DNA from: Thereva unica
Taxonomy: Eukaryota; Arthropoda; Insecta; Diptera; Therevidae
Reading direction: 5' to 3'
Assembly: GCA_949987705.1 (NCBI GenBank)
Contig: OX465281.1
Coordinates: forward strand, 198,635,112-198,699,111
Length of the DNA stretch: 64,000 nucleotides
Below are positions 33,715 to 45,270 of the stretch, piece after piece. Every line of letters begins with the position of its first letter. Within the stretch, counting starts at the first letter, position 1. Below the pieces are notes generated by a model. The model did not search any database and was not told where the DNA came from. It worked only from the letters and a program-made list of their open reading frames with translations. The translations under genes and the position numbers were made by a program.

Positions 33715-35971
33715 CTATCTATCTATCTATATGCCCCTTAATCCCTCGTGGGACATAGGGCGGAAACAGTTGCCCTCCAGCGGACTCTGTTTTGCGCGAC
33801 AGCTCTTAGCTCTGACCAGGATCTCCCAGTAGTTGCGGCCTCTGCTAGTAGGGTTCTCCTCCACGTTGTTCTAGGTCTTCCAACTCGACGGGATCCTTGC
33901 GGGTTCCAGTCAAGGGCCTGTTTGGCTAGATTTTCGTTATCGCGTCGCAAGGTGTGGCCAACCCAATTCCATTTCCTTCGCCTGATTTGGTCGTCTATCC
34001 TTTCTTGGCCGGCACGGCGCCATAGCTCTTCATTTGAAATTCTATCTTGCCAGCGGATTTTTAGGATACGACGTAGGCATCTGTTTATGAAGACTTGTAG
34101 GCGCCCTGTGATGAATTGGGTGACTTTCCATGTTTCGCAACCGTATAAAAGAACTGCCTTAACGTTGGAGTTGAACAGCCGCAATTTGGTGTTGGTTGAG
34201 ATCTCCGTTGATCTCCATATGCGGAACAAGCATGCATATGCGCTTCGTGCTTTATTTATTCTGGAACTGACATCTTCTTCTGCACCGCCATTTTCGGTAA
34301 TAATACTACCGAGGTAGCAGAATTTATCTACCAGTTCCACGTCACGGTTATTCAGCGCAGTTCGTTCAAGTGTGTTTGCATTTATCCGCATTTCTTTGGT
34401 TTTATTCGGATTCAGCCTTAAGCCTGCTAGACTACTTTCTGTTGCCAAATTGTTTAACATGTTTTTTAGCTCCTGATGTCTGTGGGCCAGCAAACAGATA
34501 TCATCTGCGTAGTCGAGGTCCTTAAGGCGATCTAGCAAACCCCACTGTATGCCGCCTGTTCTACTATCTAGAGCGCCAACAAGAATGTCATTTATTACTA
34601 TAAGAAATAGTAATGGGGATAGTAAGCATCCTTGTCGTACTCCTGAACTCACCTCAAAGCTGTCGGATAATTTTCCGTTATGGAGAACTCTGCATTTGGA
34701 ATTGTTGTATAGGGCTTTTATCAATTCTATTATCTTATCCGGCAGTCCACGTCGCCGTAATGCCTGCCATATAAAGCTCCTATTAACCGAGTCGAACGCT
34801 TTCTCATAATCTACGAAAGCAAGGTAAAGGGGGGATCGGAATTCAGTAGACTGTTCCACTATTATTCTTAAGGTGTTGATGTGATCTATACATGAACGGC
34901 CCTTCCTGAATCCGGCCTGCTGCCTTCTAAGCGTTTGATCTACTGCCTCTCTTATTCTTGATAGTATAGTGTGGGACAAGATTTTACCCACAGTAGATAA
35001 TAGACAGATGCCTCTCCAGTTGTCGCATATTGTTAGATCCCCCTTTTTGGGTATTTTGACTATGATACCTTCCGTCCAATCCTCCGGAAAGGTACAGGTG
35101 TTCCATGCTAATTCGAGGATTGGCTGAAGCGCATCTGCTATGAGGCTTGAGTCGGCTTTCAACAATTCTGGCGGGATGCCATCTTTTCCAGCTGCTTTAC
35201 CATTGGCCATCGCATGAATTGCGGTTACTATTTCCGTCTTGGATGGGGCCCGGGTGTTGATTCTTATCGGCTGTGCATTGTTGCTGTTTTCCTGAGGTTC
35301 CTGTGTGAGTGAGCCATTCAGGGCGGCGAAGAAATAATCTCTCCATCTTTGGAGCTGCTCCTCGTCGCTGCACAGCAGCCTTCCATCCGCACTCTTAACG
35401 GCATGCTTTTTAGTAGAGTGCTTTCCCGAGAGCTGTTTAGTAATTTGGTACAGCACTTTACTGTTGCCTGTGTTTGCCGCGTTTTCCGCTTTTTCTGCGA
35501 GCTCATTTATCTGCTGCCTTTTATCACGTCGGACACTTCTCTTAACCTCCCGATGTAATTGGGAGTATTCCCGTTCAAGTTGGTGACGTCTATCCGGGTC
35601 GCTTGTAGAGTTTATGTTATTTTTGAGGGCCCTCCTGCGTTCTATTTTTTGCCAGGTGCTGTCCGAGATCCAATGTTGCATGTTTCTCTGGACATAACCG
35701 ATACTCGTTTCCGCAGCCGTCAATATAGCGCCCTTTGTTGTACTCCACAGGTCTTCAATATTTGTGTCGTCAGAAACGGTTTGCTGGTTTAATATTTGCT
35801 GCAGGTTTCCAGCAAATTCTCGCTTTTTAGCGCTCTCCCGCAAGAGGTCAACGTTAAACCGTCTACGGTTTATAGATTCACGTTGAAAGTTTCTGATTGC
35901 AGCGATTCTAAGGCGAATAGTTGCTACTACCAAATGGTGGTCGCTTCCAGTGTCCACACAGTGACACAGTG
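33715..35971 (-). mobile_element. LINE family D copy with 13-bp target duplication
   Basis: The target duplication TCTCACTCCTTAG is at 33702-33714 and 35972-35984. The 3' tail is (ATAG)n at 33715-33732. The minus strand holds an open frame of about 745 codons down to 33738: the endonuclease end (GSDHHLVVATI), then linker and RT with WTEGIIVKIPKKGDLTICDN, FVDYEKAFDSVNRS (about residue 390) and LDYADDICLLAHRH (about residue 490), then the C-terminal region ending RPRTTWRR and a short tail. Most of the endonuclease is lost by 5' truncation, but the retained ORF has no stop. It is the best copy of family D here. Confidence 0.88.
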
Positions 35972-36187
35972 TCTCACTCCTTAGCACCAGCTACAAAATC
36001 TTCTTAATCCTGGTGAAACAAAACCTAGAACCTATAGCGAAAGTCCCTACAGTAGAATTTTAAGCTGGGTTTAGGACAAACAGGTCAACATCGGACCAGC
36101 TGCTGACCTTAAAACAAATTCTGGAGAAAACCTGCGAAAGGAATATAGATATATACCAGATATTTGTCAACTTCCAACATGCTAAAT

Positions 36188-36725
36188 TACATCCTTGTCG
36201 GCGCTCTAGATAGTAGTAGGTTTGCTAAACCGTCTTAAGGATCTCGACTACGCGGATGGTATCTGTTTGCATGCCTATTCCACATATGGAGATCAACGGA
36301 GATCTCAACTAACACCAAATTGCGGCTGTTCAACTTAAACGTTAAGGGAGTACTTTTGTACTGTTGCGAAAGATGGAAAGTTAACAAGTTTTCATCAACA
36401 GATGCCTGCGTCGTATTCTAAAAACCCGCTGGCAAGATAGAATTTCAAATGAAGAACTATATGGCACCGCGCCGGCCAAGAAAGGATAGACGACCGAATC
36501 AGGCGTAGGAAATGGAATTGGATTGGCCTTGCGACGTGAATCTAGCCAAACAGGCCCTCGACTGGAATCCACAAGGATCCCGTCGAGTTGGAAAACCTAG
36601 AACAACATGGAGGAGAACCCTATTAGCAGAGGCCGCAAGGAGCTGAGAGCTTCGCACAAAACAGAGTCCGCTGGAGGGCAACTGTTTTCGCCCTATGTCC
36701 CATGAGGGATTAAAGAGGAATAAGA
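36188..36725 (+). pseudogene. LINE family D 3' fragment with internal deletions
   Basis: It starts ATCCTTGTCGGCGCTCTAGA (the ILVGALDSR region). It jumps to YADG and then to the C-terminal region (AAGTTAACAAGTTTTCATCA) and ends GATTAAAGAGGAATAAGAAG near 36725. Several blocks are missing relative to 33715-35971. It abuts the decayed family C copy without a visible target duplication. Confidence 0.7.
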
Positions 36726-37379
36726 AGAACAAGGAACGTTGTAAGCTGTAATAACTGGAATTTCGAATAAATGTTGTTGTTTTTTTAATTACTAGTCAAG
36801 CTAGTGTACCCAAGAGGGTCCCTTAATGGTCCGAGCCTTTCAGCTATATTAACCATGAATCAAAATTTCGAATAAATAAAAAACCCACACAAATCCGAAA
36901 ATGTGATATATGAAAAAACAACAGAAAAAAATTATCAAAAGCACGAAAACGTATTTCGGTGATAATTACTGACATTTGTTTATGCTAAAAAATTCAAGCT
37001 TTCCGATCAGCTGTTCCACACTCGACTATTTGCACAGCGGCTGCCACCACTGACAATTTGTAATATCAGACAGAGAGCCTCTGTCGTGTCGACGGTCGTT
37101 TGTGGGTTATCAATCGTTCTGGCCATTTCGTATTGTGTAAAATTACAAGAAAATAGACGAAATTATTATCAGTGTCTTAATTGCCGCAATGGTATTGTGC
37201 CATTTAAAACCCTAGTAATAGAAGAAAGCAAGTGAAAACAATGAACATCGCAAGAATTCCAGCAGTGATTGAAGGTGCAAAAATGATGTCATCGCCTCAA
37301 GTTAGCGTCTGGGATTGTTGAATAAAAAAAGTCTTCTTAGTGGATATTTTTTGGATTGTGAAAGTGTAAATAAATAATC
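36726..37379. other. Vps13 upstream region / 5' UTR
   Basis: No repeat was recognised from about 36850 on. The sequence before the Vps13 ATG is AT-rich and presumably contains its promoter and 5' UTR, but no clear TATA or initiator was identified. Confidence 0.45.
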
Positions 37380-37479
37380 ATGGTGTTCGAATCATTGGTG
37401 GCGGATTTGTTAAACAAATTCCTTGGCAACTATGTGGAAAATTTGGATTCCAAGCAATTGAAAATCGGCATTTGGGGAG
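37380..37479 (+). CDS. Vps13: Vps13, first coding exon only
   Basis: ATG at 37380 opens [20 protein letters not shown], then [13 protein letters not shown], which is the near-invariant N-terminal chorein motif of VPS13 proteins. The exon ends ...GGGGAG followed by GTAAGT (37480), a consensus donor leaving one base of a split Gly codon. Vps13 is a very large bridge-like lipid-transfer protein at membrane contact sites. This N-terminal segment forms the cap of the lipid channel, associated with the ER. No further exon was recognised in the window, which implies a long first intron or an exon missed by eye. The 33 codons leave no doubt about the family. Confidence 0.9.
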
Positions 37480-38584
37480 GTAAGTGTAATCTGTACCCTT
37501 CCTGACCCAAATTCGGGGCGCCCTTTCTCAACCAGCTTTTCCTTATCACGCATGGCCAAATCGAGATTACTCTGGTATAATTCCCATTCCAACGCCGGAT
37601 GATTGCAGTAAATGCAGAAAACTCTAACGGCATTCGAACATCCGATCATTTTGGTCCATATGGAAGCTGTTTACCTTTAACTTTGCTTTGCCGGAATTTT
37701 TGGGGGAGTTAAATCTTGAATGCTCAGCAGATTTGGGTGCAGCTGCACTCGGCTTTTAGTGATTTGCTTGATTTTGGCCACTTGGTGACCTTGGGTAGCT
37801 GAAAATCTGTTCTCTATCTTATTACTTAGTGCTATTTTTAGTTTTTAGCCGATGATGTTTACTTTATTGTTTATAATGAAAAAAAAAACGCGAGTGAAAA
37901 TTAGTCAAGCGTTGAGAATTGTCGGTGTCTGTTGACCTAAAAACCTCACACAAAAGCATGGTTCGAAGGCCTCGCGTTTTGTTTACGCAATTAACCTTGT
38001 AATTATAAAATGAATTTTTATACAAATAATAAATATTGATGTTTATTGTTAATTCAATTTTTTTCGGAATATTTTGAATGGACAATTTGTGTCCTCTTAA
38101 ATCTAGAAAACATGGTAGAAGAATTTCGTCACCATTAGTCAAGTCTATTCTGAGCACTTCCGGAAGCTGAAAATCCAAATTTGAATAATATAACTAAGGT
38201 TATTAAAAGATGATGATAAGGAACGGCCTTAATGCGATCGATAAAGGGAACTTTTTTGTAGAATACTGCTACCAATTAACTAGATATGATTATTATAACG
38301 GTGTATTTGAAGAATTTTGCCCATGTTGAGTTATCGAGCAAATTTCTCCATATTTTTTCTGCCGCCATCTAGTCGCCAGCATTGTGAATCAGCTTTTCGC
38401 TAAGAATTTTGAGAATTTATAAACAAGAGACTTTATTCGAATGAAAATATATAAGAAACATTTTTTTAAGTGAAAGTCTAAGCTCAGATGTCTCCTTTTA
38501 TACTACCAGCCAGTCATGTCGTTCACGGTATAATATACCTATGGTAGAGTAAGCTTAGTTCTTTAGAGTAGCCTTCTAGCTTTA
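37480..38584 (+). other. Start of Vps13 intron 1; no other gene recognised
   Basis: Opens with the donor GTAAGTG. A 104-aa minus-strand frame (37864-38178) has no recognisable domain. Confidence 0.45.
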
Positions 38585-38975
38585 CAGAGAGCGGCCTTGT
38601 TCCTTCCTCAGAGATAAGCTAGCCCAGGAATTTCACTGATGATGCCTCAAACGAACATTGGATTGATGGCAACTCCAAACTGGCGAAATGTTGGAAAATT
38701 TGCCTGAGATGTGTCGGGTGCTTTTCTATGGTGCTAGGAACTATGAGAAAATCATAGAAGTACGGCCAACAGTAAAGTAAAGTTCTCTACCTCTAGTAAC
38801 TTCATGGACCAAGCGCTGAAACGTTTGTACTGCATTGCACAAACCAAAGGTCATCACAGGCAATTCAAACAATCCAAAAAGTGCCATTATGGCTGTTTTC
38901 AGAATGACCTATAGATTGACCGGGATTTGGCGGTATGCTCGGGTTAGATCCACTGCGCTAAAAAACTTCTTCCTT
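38585..38975 (-). pseudogene. Ty3/gypsy-type reverse transcriptase relic
   Basis: The minus strand reads KFFSAVDLTRAYRQIPVNL (motif A region), then ALFGLFELPVMTFGLCNAVQ, then TFQRLVHEVTRG, and after decay a KHPTHLRQIFQHFASL to SSVKFLG segment. This is the order of a Ty3/gypsy RT palm. The catalytic FIDD motif and several codons are lost, with stops in frame. No LTRs or other pol parts are nearby. Confidence 0.75.
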
Positions 38976-39184
38976 GAATATGGGTTATAGGGTAATTGCT
39001 TGGGAAAGGTATGGCTCTTGTAATCCGCCAATCTCCCTTGCTTTTCTTACCCATGTGAAGTGGGCTTGCTCAGCTGTTTTTCGATGATCGGCAGACAAAT
39101 ACGTTGGTCCAACATGTAATAAAACATGGAATAAAAATATCGTGGCTAGTTGTGGCAGTTCCTTCCTTCCGTAGATTGCTGCCT

Positions 39185-39352
39185 TATTCATAAAAATATC
39201 TAATACGATTATAAAAATACAGGGTAATATGTAGACCTCTACCAAACAACGATTACGATCCCCCCCCACCCCCAACGATTTTTTGTTCGTCTATCCAAGA
39301 CCTATTCACAGCCAGGCGTTTCGAAATTTTCACTGAAACACCCTGTAGTAAT
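39185..39352 (+). repeat. Dispersed repeat F, copy 2
   Basis: It shares CCTTATTCAT, ACAGGGTAATATGTAGACC and TTTTTTGTTCGTCTATCCAA with copy 1. It ends with ACACCCTGT on the plus strand near 39345, so the segment between the two ACAGGGT motifs (about 145 bp) could be a small inverted-repeat element. It interrupts the LINE E C-terminal region after RPVLLQG. Confidence 0.55.
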
Positions 39353-41215
39353 ACAGGCCTTTTTAGTGTTGTGTAAAGTGCCAATTTTGACTTCCTTGAA
39401 ATATTTTTGGACGTCAGGTGCTTGCGTAGGCCAAAGTAGCATTCATTAGCCAGTGCTATTCGTCTTCTGATTTCGGCCGAAGTATCATTTCCTTTTGTTA
39501 TAATCTTGCCTAGATATACGAATTCATCCACTGCTTCTATATTGTAGGTGTCCATCGTTATATTATGCTACTTCTGGCGTTTTTTATGCACATATACTTT
39601 GTGCTCGTTTATTTCTAATCCGATTTTTTTTGGATTCAAAGTTCTCGTTCAAGTTATCAAATGATCTTCCAAGGATAACTGTATCGTCGGCAAAGGCTAA
39701 TATTTGCACTGACCTATCAAAGATACACCCTGATGTGTTAATCGAAGAATCTCTTGCTGCTTTTTCTAGGGCCACGTTGAATAACAAGCAGGAGAGTGGG
39801 TCACCTTCCCTTAATCCTCTATTTGTTCGGAGGGGTGGGGATAATTCACCATCAACTCTGACTCTACACCTTGCATCTTTCGTTGAAATTTTTGCCAGTT
39901 CTACAAGGTGTTTTGGTATTTCGAGCTGCTCCACAGCATCAAATAACTCATTACGGTTCACACTATCGTAAGCATATTTGTAGTCGATGAATAACATGTG
40001 GATGTTTATGTTAAATTTCAACAACTTATTCTAGGGTTTATTTGAGTACAAATAGCTGGAATGTTGTGGATCTTCCAGGACGAAAACGGCATTGATACTC
40101 TCCTAATATTCTTTCCACGTATGGTTGTAGTCTGTTATATAATACACGTGAAAAAACTTTGTATGTTGTATTCAATAGCGTTATACCTCTATAGTTAGTT
40201 GCTGCGAGATAGAGGGTCTCCTTTTTTGTGTAAGGGACATACTATGCGCTCGTTCCACTCATCAGATTTCCACTATTACTTCATGCAATTTTTGGATGGT
40301 TTCCACTCCACTTGCTTAATAAGTTCTGTTGGTATAACAGTCAGACCCTGATGCCTCTTCCTACTCCTCTTCAGAGTTTCTTTTTCTGTGTCTATTAAAC
40401 ATGACTTGGTATGCTCGGTTTTATCCATTGTCGCCTGGGAGCATTCTTCATCAAACCACTCTACCTTTCGTCCTTGTTGCACGAAGCCTAGAATATCTTC
40501 AACTGTTTCTTTTATTGTTATTTTGACATCGTTCCATTGATCGTTCAAGTCTTCGTGTGTGTTTTGACTGGTCTCAGTTACGTTGATTAGGTTCTCATAT
40601 TCAGCCCTAGTTTGTTCTTCCTACAATTCCGTCAGGTTGTATTTTCTATCTCTGTTTCCTCTTCTTATTTTTATTGCAGATATCCTGGCTAGTTATGAGC
40701 AAACGCAAGAACAAGACAAGACTAATCTAGTCTTGTTCTTGTTAAGTCTGTCTTGTTCTGTATACTCTCTCTAAAGAGTTACAAAACATTTCTTTTTGCT
40801 CTTCCGTTTTCTCATCGGTAGAATCATGTACATTTATTATTGAATAAATGAAGAATTTGCCCTTTAAACGAATTTTGCACACTCTTTCATCTATGGCTTT
40901 AAACCCTATGTCGAGGTGCTCTATTTCCTTTCACACAATGAATGTTGTACCTAATATGTGGTCCCTTTCTTTGCAGCTTTAAAATATGTTATGTGTTCTT
41001 TATTCAAATATTCCCTATCCAGTCCATCTCATCTCCTGGATGGCCGCTAAGTCCACTCTGTATTTCGTCAGTTCATCTAAGAGAATTTTTAGATTACCGG
41101 GTTGGTATAGTGTTCTTAAATTCCATGAAAATAAGTTGAAATCGTTAGCGTTGGTACGTTTGCCGGGTCTTCTCCGTGAATTCTGTCCAGTCCGAGATTT
41201 TGCCGTTGGCTCCAT
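39353..41215 (-). pseudogene. RTE-like LINE (family E), decayed
   Basis: Minus-strand pieces in order are: endonuclease start (FNLFSWNLRTLYQPGNL, then DLAAIQEMRWTG, 41015-41215); the middle of the endonuclease in scrambled frames; a linker at 40276-40548; RT at 39584-40024 (LFIDYKYAYDSVNRNELFD and LAFADDTVILGRS); and the C-terminal region at 39353-39555 (EAVDEFVYLGKII). Frameshifts lie between all pieces. The order and spacing fit one former element of about 3 kb. The 3' end is replaced by repeat F. Confidence 0.75.
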
Positions 41216-42439
41216 AGCAAAATGTTAATGCCAGGAAGCGTTGCTAGCCCTTCGCTGGTAGGCGAGAATATAGCGTCTCACACTCGATACTACCGTCGTT
41301 AGTTGGTTATCCAGGGGGGCACCACGTGGAGGTAACGGTTCGATTTTGGCCCCATGAACCGATCTTTGGGCAGGCTTTAATAGGTTAACTGATTTTGCAA
41401 TGTACCTATGGGGTGTAATGTGATTTTACAAAATAGACGAGTTCAAGTCCTTTTTTATAGATCATCGCACACCATAAAAGGAAGCAGAAGTTTAAAAGGA
41501 CACACAGAAATAATGGAACTTTTCTTCTGAAAGTCGTTAAAATAAATTGAGTCTAACAATGTTAAAATGGTTATAAAATACCTGCCAGAAATTAAGATAA
41601 CGATGTGACTTACACATCTTCGGTCCTAAGGGATTTTTTCAGTAATTATACTATATTACTTCGAGCTCCTGAATAAGACATTCACGTGCTTATTTCCGCA
41701 AAATCTAACCTTATTTAGAAAATGAGCTTTGCCATCTTTAAAGCATTTTTTGTGTACATTTAGAATCGACTCCTGCACAGAGTTTCATCAGGGATTGGTC
41801 ATGGATAACTCGTTACTACGTTACGAAAGATTTTTTTTGGAGCAGGAGTGTTTTCCGCATCCTGTGAAGGCTGCAACCCTCTGGGGTTATTACGTTGGGG
41901 GGTGGCTTTCCGACCGACATCTCAATTACCGCGGATATTTTTTTTTCCAAGTTTGTAGTGACTCACCACCTTGAACCGCATTATGTCCTGGAAGAAAGGA
42001 AATATTACACTTTAACCATTTTTTCAGTTTATTATTGAAATGAAGGAAATCCTTAAAATGAAATGTTCTTCTGTACATCCCAGCAAAGAACACTTTAATC
42101 TAATCTTTTCCCGCCAATTAATTACAATCGCGCTTGGAAACAAGATACTTACATATATAAAAGTTCAATCAATAGTACAATGGCCAGGGAGTCCTTAGGA
42201 GGTTGGTGTCGGGGCGAATACTGTTTTATTATCCGGAAAGGTTATGGCGATGTCGAGAGCTGAACAACTGAGCTTCGAATGTGGACTATTTGCCAGACTC
42301 GGGGTCTATTCATTGTTTCTGACAAATGGGGTGTAAAATGACATTAGGGGTTTTAATATACACATTATTTGTAAGAGAAAGGACTGCAGTGTTTTTTTAA
42401 GAAAATAAAGTTATTCTTTTCATTTATTAATTAAAATTT
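41216..42439. other. No gene recognised
   Basis: The first 150 bp may be the LINE E 5' UTR. The 81-aa frame at 41729-41974 shows no known domain. Confidence 0.4.
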
Positions 42440-42580
42440 AATCCAAAGTATGAAATTCTTCGTAGTCACAACTATTTGCCAGCAATCTGGAAGCTTCTCC
42501 AATGCCTTGGAGACAAAGTCCTCGTTTTGGGAGTCGAGATAGTCTTCCACTGGCATTTGAATATCCTGAAAATATGCGTA
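42440..42580 (-). pseudogene. Possible mariner transposase C-terminal fragment
   Basis: The minus-strand frame reads VEDYLDSQNEDFVSKALEKL followed by PDCWQIVV. This resembles the end of mariner transposases (a W/YL..S.....F....I..LP.RW pattern) downstream of the third catalytic Asp. Only about 45 residues are present. Confidence 0.35.
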
Positions 42581-43454
42581 CTTAGTCATTTCCATCAAAG
42601 TACTTTTGTAGTGAAAAGATGTTGGTGATGATAGTGCAGCCTCAGGAAAATATGGGAACGGAGATGAAGTTTCTTAACTCTGCAATTTTTTTGTGCGGTT
42701 TTCTTTGCCACATGCGGTCTTTGTCAGCGTGAAACATTATACCCTATTTGTTCGCTTGTCAGGAGTAGTACCTTTGATGTCAGAACTCCCGGCTCTGATT
42801 GTATATTTATTTATTTACACTTTATTGCAACTTAAAAATAAAATTACATTACACTTTTGTTCATTAAATAGTAATATAAAAAATTCTAAGCTAAGCCCAT
42901 CATATAAGCAGTATCTTGTGCGTGTGGGTGCGTGGGTGACTGCCTAAATATTTTAATTACTTTTAATATAAAAAAAATCAAAATTTACTATAACTATCAT
43001 TCAGTAGTTAGATACGCAAGGCCAGATTTAGATTTGATAAGGCCTTAAGCTAATTGAGTCAGTCAGTGCCATTTAATTTTCGGATACCTAATGGGGATAA
43101 ACTGAATTGCAATTATAGCCGGCTTCACCGGGCTCAGTTCAATAAAGTTCCTAAGTGGCTTCACCGTTTGGGATGTTCAGTTCGTGCTTGAAATTATTGT
43201 TGGGTTTTCGCCAGAAATTAGAAATGCAAATTCTGACTGGAATGATATTACATTATTCCAGATGATTACTATCTTTTGAGCGAGCTTTTACTATCAGTCT
43301 AAATTTCATGTTCTGTTGGGCGAACTCAGGCTTGATTTTTCTTGAGTTCAATATATGAAAATGTATGGGAACTGAGTCTAAAATTGAAGTTCAATACACC
43401 AATTTGCTTGAACTTGCACAGATTGGCCGATGTATTAAGAAGTAATATACAAGT
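42581..43454. other. No gene recognised
   Basis: AT-rich; short frames only. Confidence 0.4.
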
Positions 43455-43660
43455 ATAGGGTGTATTTGTTAAGTTTACAAATCGGCCGGCTCTTGATAAA
43501 TTTTGGTTAGATAAATAAAAAAGCGTATGGGAGGGGGAATAGTGACGGTTTAGCCGTTAGGGGGTGGTTAACGTTTTTTGGTAAAATTTTACTTACCCTG
43601 TATTTGTGTAACCGTATGATCCATTTTCATGAATAAGGTAGATGTGAACGCAGATTCCTC
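43455..43660 (-). repeat. Dispersed repeat F, copy 3 (inverted)
   Basis: The reverse complement reads CTACCTTATTCATGAAAATG, then ACGGTTACACAAATACAGGG, and CTAACGGCTAAACCGTCAC, matching copy 1. The left end is ATAGGGTGTATTTG at 43455. Confidence 0.6.
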
Positions 43661-43838
43661 CCACCTGTCTAAAGTTGTAAAAGTGACGACTCCACCCTAC
43701 CGCCTTCCTTGAGTTTTTTTAAACTTAAATTTCAACCCCCAAATTTTCCCCAAAGTTAGAAAGGTGTGGTGATAACAGAAATCTAATCCAAGGCCGATCC
43801 ATTGGAATTTCTGTTCGCCTCGATTTCTTCTTTACCCG

Positions 43839-44430
43839 ATGTTAATACATATATGTACAACCTTTCGCCCCGAGCAAACTGTTCATTCAATGGACGGAGT
43901 ATTTTACAGGACTCAAGATGTATATCAATGTCTCAAAGAGCTTGATGTTAATAAATCCACTGGCTCTAATAAAATATCACCTATGGTTCTCAATAAATAT
44001 GCATCACCTTTGGCTAAACTTCTGCGCAAACTTTTTGCGCTGTTATACTTCTCCGGAGTCTATCCAGACTCCTGGAAACTGGCTCATGTTCAGCCTATAC
44101 CGGAAAAGGATGGATCTAATGACCGCTTAAAGTACTGCCCATTAGCAATTACTTCTCACCAAAATCATGAAGATATTTATCAACAAAAATCGAATTGAAT
44201 ATCTGGATAACCAGCAAAACTCTACACGACAGACAGTACGGCTTTAGATCCAAAAGATCTACTGGTGATCTCCTTGTATGTCTGACAGAACACCTCCACC
44301 AAAATAACCATCGCTTTAGTGAATTCGCTCTGGTTGCTCTAGATAAATGTCCAAAACTTTTGATGGAGTATGGCACTTTTCTCTCTTGTCAAAACTGCAA
44401 GTTATTGGTAGCCACTGTTCTAAGGAAAAG
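43839..44430 (+). pseudogene. Jockey-like LINE reverse transcriptase N-terminal fragment
   Basis: Frames read YQCLKELDVNKSTGSNKISP, then WKLAHVQPIPEKDGSNDRL, then (shifted) DRQYGFRSKRSTGDLLVCL. These are RT motifs 0-3 of jockey-type elements. Motif A appears only as VALDKC before a deletion, and motif C is missing. It may belong to family A, whose C-terminal pieces occur elsewhere. Confidence 0.7.
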
Positions 44431-44709
44431 GATTAAAAACACTTAAACAAACACATATGAAAACCCCGGCTTAATCCGGCGGGTTTTGTGGAGTTTTCTT
44501 TGATTTAACGAAACTTTACTCAACCCGCATTTCTATGGATACTTAGTCTGAGTTAACCCAGGGTAAACTTTGCAAGGAAACTCAGTAATTGGTTACGTTC
44601 GGATACGCGTACATAAATATACTTAGACGATTTTGTGTTTTTTTTTACTGAATTGCTTAGTAGGCAAATATCCTCAACTAACGAATTTAAATATGTTTGT
44701 GAAATGTAA

Positions 44710-45084
44710 GGCCCTCCCCACACGAGTCGACCGATTTGCAAGCCCAATTTCAAACTGGTTTTACAATAATCAACCGGGTATAACCAGTTTGCAATCAAAA
44801 TGAATTTTTTGTCCACACACAACTGATTTTGGATCAATAGGTGTTAGTTTTTAGTAACGAGGTTTTGGTAAAATGTCAAGTAGTTCAGATGAAGTCCAAC
44901 CACGCAACTGAATTCGCTTCCAATCGACAAGATCAGTCGCACTCGAGCAGTTCAAACTAGTTTCAAATGGGTTTCGTTTCTGTCGACCCGTGTATGGACT
45001 CTCACTTCCGTACACGGTCAAGATCATGAAACAGTTGCGTGTGCAACTGGAATTGCAAAATAGTCAACTCTTGTTCGCAGGGCC
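44710..45084. mobile_element. Harbinger-like MITE with TAA target duplication
   Basis: The 375-bp element has ends GGCCCTCCCC and CGCAGGGCC. TAA flanks both sides (44707-44709 and 45085-45087). Subterminal sequence shows further inverted similarity (AGTCGACC against GGTCGACT-like blocks). An internal ATG near 44873 begins MSSSSDEV, closely like the MSSSEDEV start in MITE 3 at 10556, suggesting both derive from related coding Harbinger elements. Confidence 0.7.
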
Positions 45085-45270
45085 TAAATCTATTTTTAAT
45101 ACGCTTTTTTTAGTTTCTCTTGTAACTAGGTAATAAAATCTTAGAAGTTGCATTCGACCCAGTTCCTGGGTTCCGAACAGCAAGAACAGTCTCACCCGAA
45201 CAGTTAAAACTAGTTTCAAATGGGATTCGTTTCTGTCGACCCGTGTATAGATTCTTACTTCTGTACAAGG
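44946..45270. repeat. Direct duplication of about 70 bp
   Basis: ACTAGTTTCAAATGGGTTTC followed by TTTCTGTCGACCCGTGTAT occurs at about 44957-45020 and 45208-45270, about 90% alike. The second copy lies outside the MITE, so a related element end probably lies there. Confidence 0.55.

Larger units (their letters stand above)
31960..36187 (+). pseudogene. LINE family C copy 2, decayed and twice invaded
   Basis: It begins with the family C 5' UTR (31978-32350, inverse of 51800-52172). It continues through endonuclease parts (HTILSR and LIDLAASNSMVVSSTMFPHK near 32470-32560), RGACCGSDHYLVKVKLRT at 32888, and the linker to RT start near 33500-33700. It is interrupted at 32665 by a foldback MITE and at 33714 by a family D LINE. 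RT sequence resumes at 35985 (SYKIF...LEPIA) and stops near 36187, where another family D fragment abuts. Frameshifts and deletions are frequent. Confidence 0.75.

Noticed and set aside
33748..34317. 189-aa plus-strand ORF
   Set aside because: Antisense shadow of the LINE D ORF; a similar shadow is seen over 46155-46715.
37864..38178. 104-aa minus-strand ORF as a small gene
   Set aside because: The first 40 residues look protein-like, but no family was recognised and the rest is AT-driven; not supported enough to annotate.
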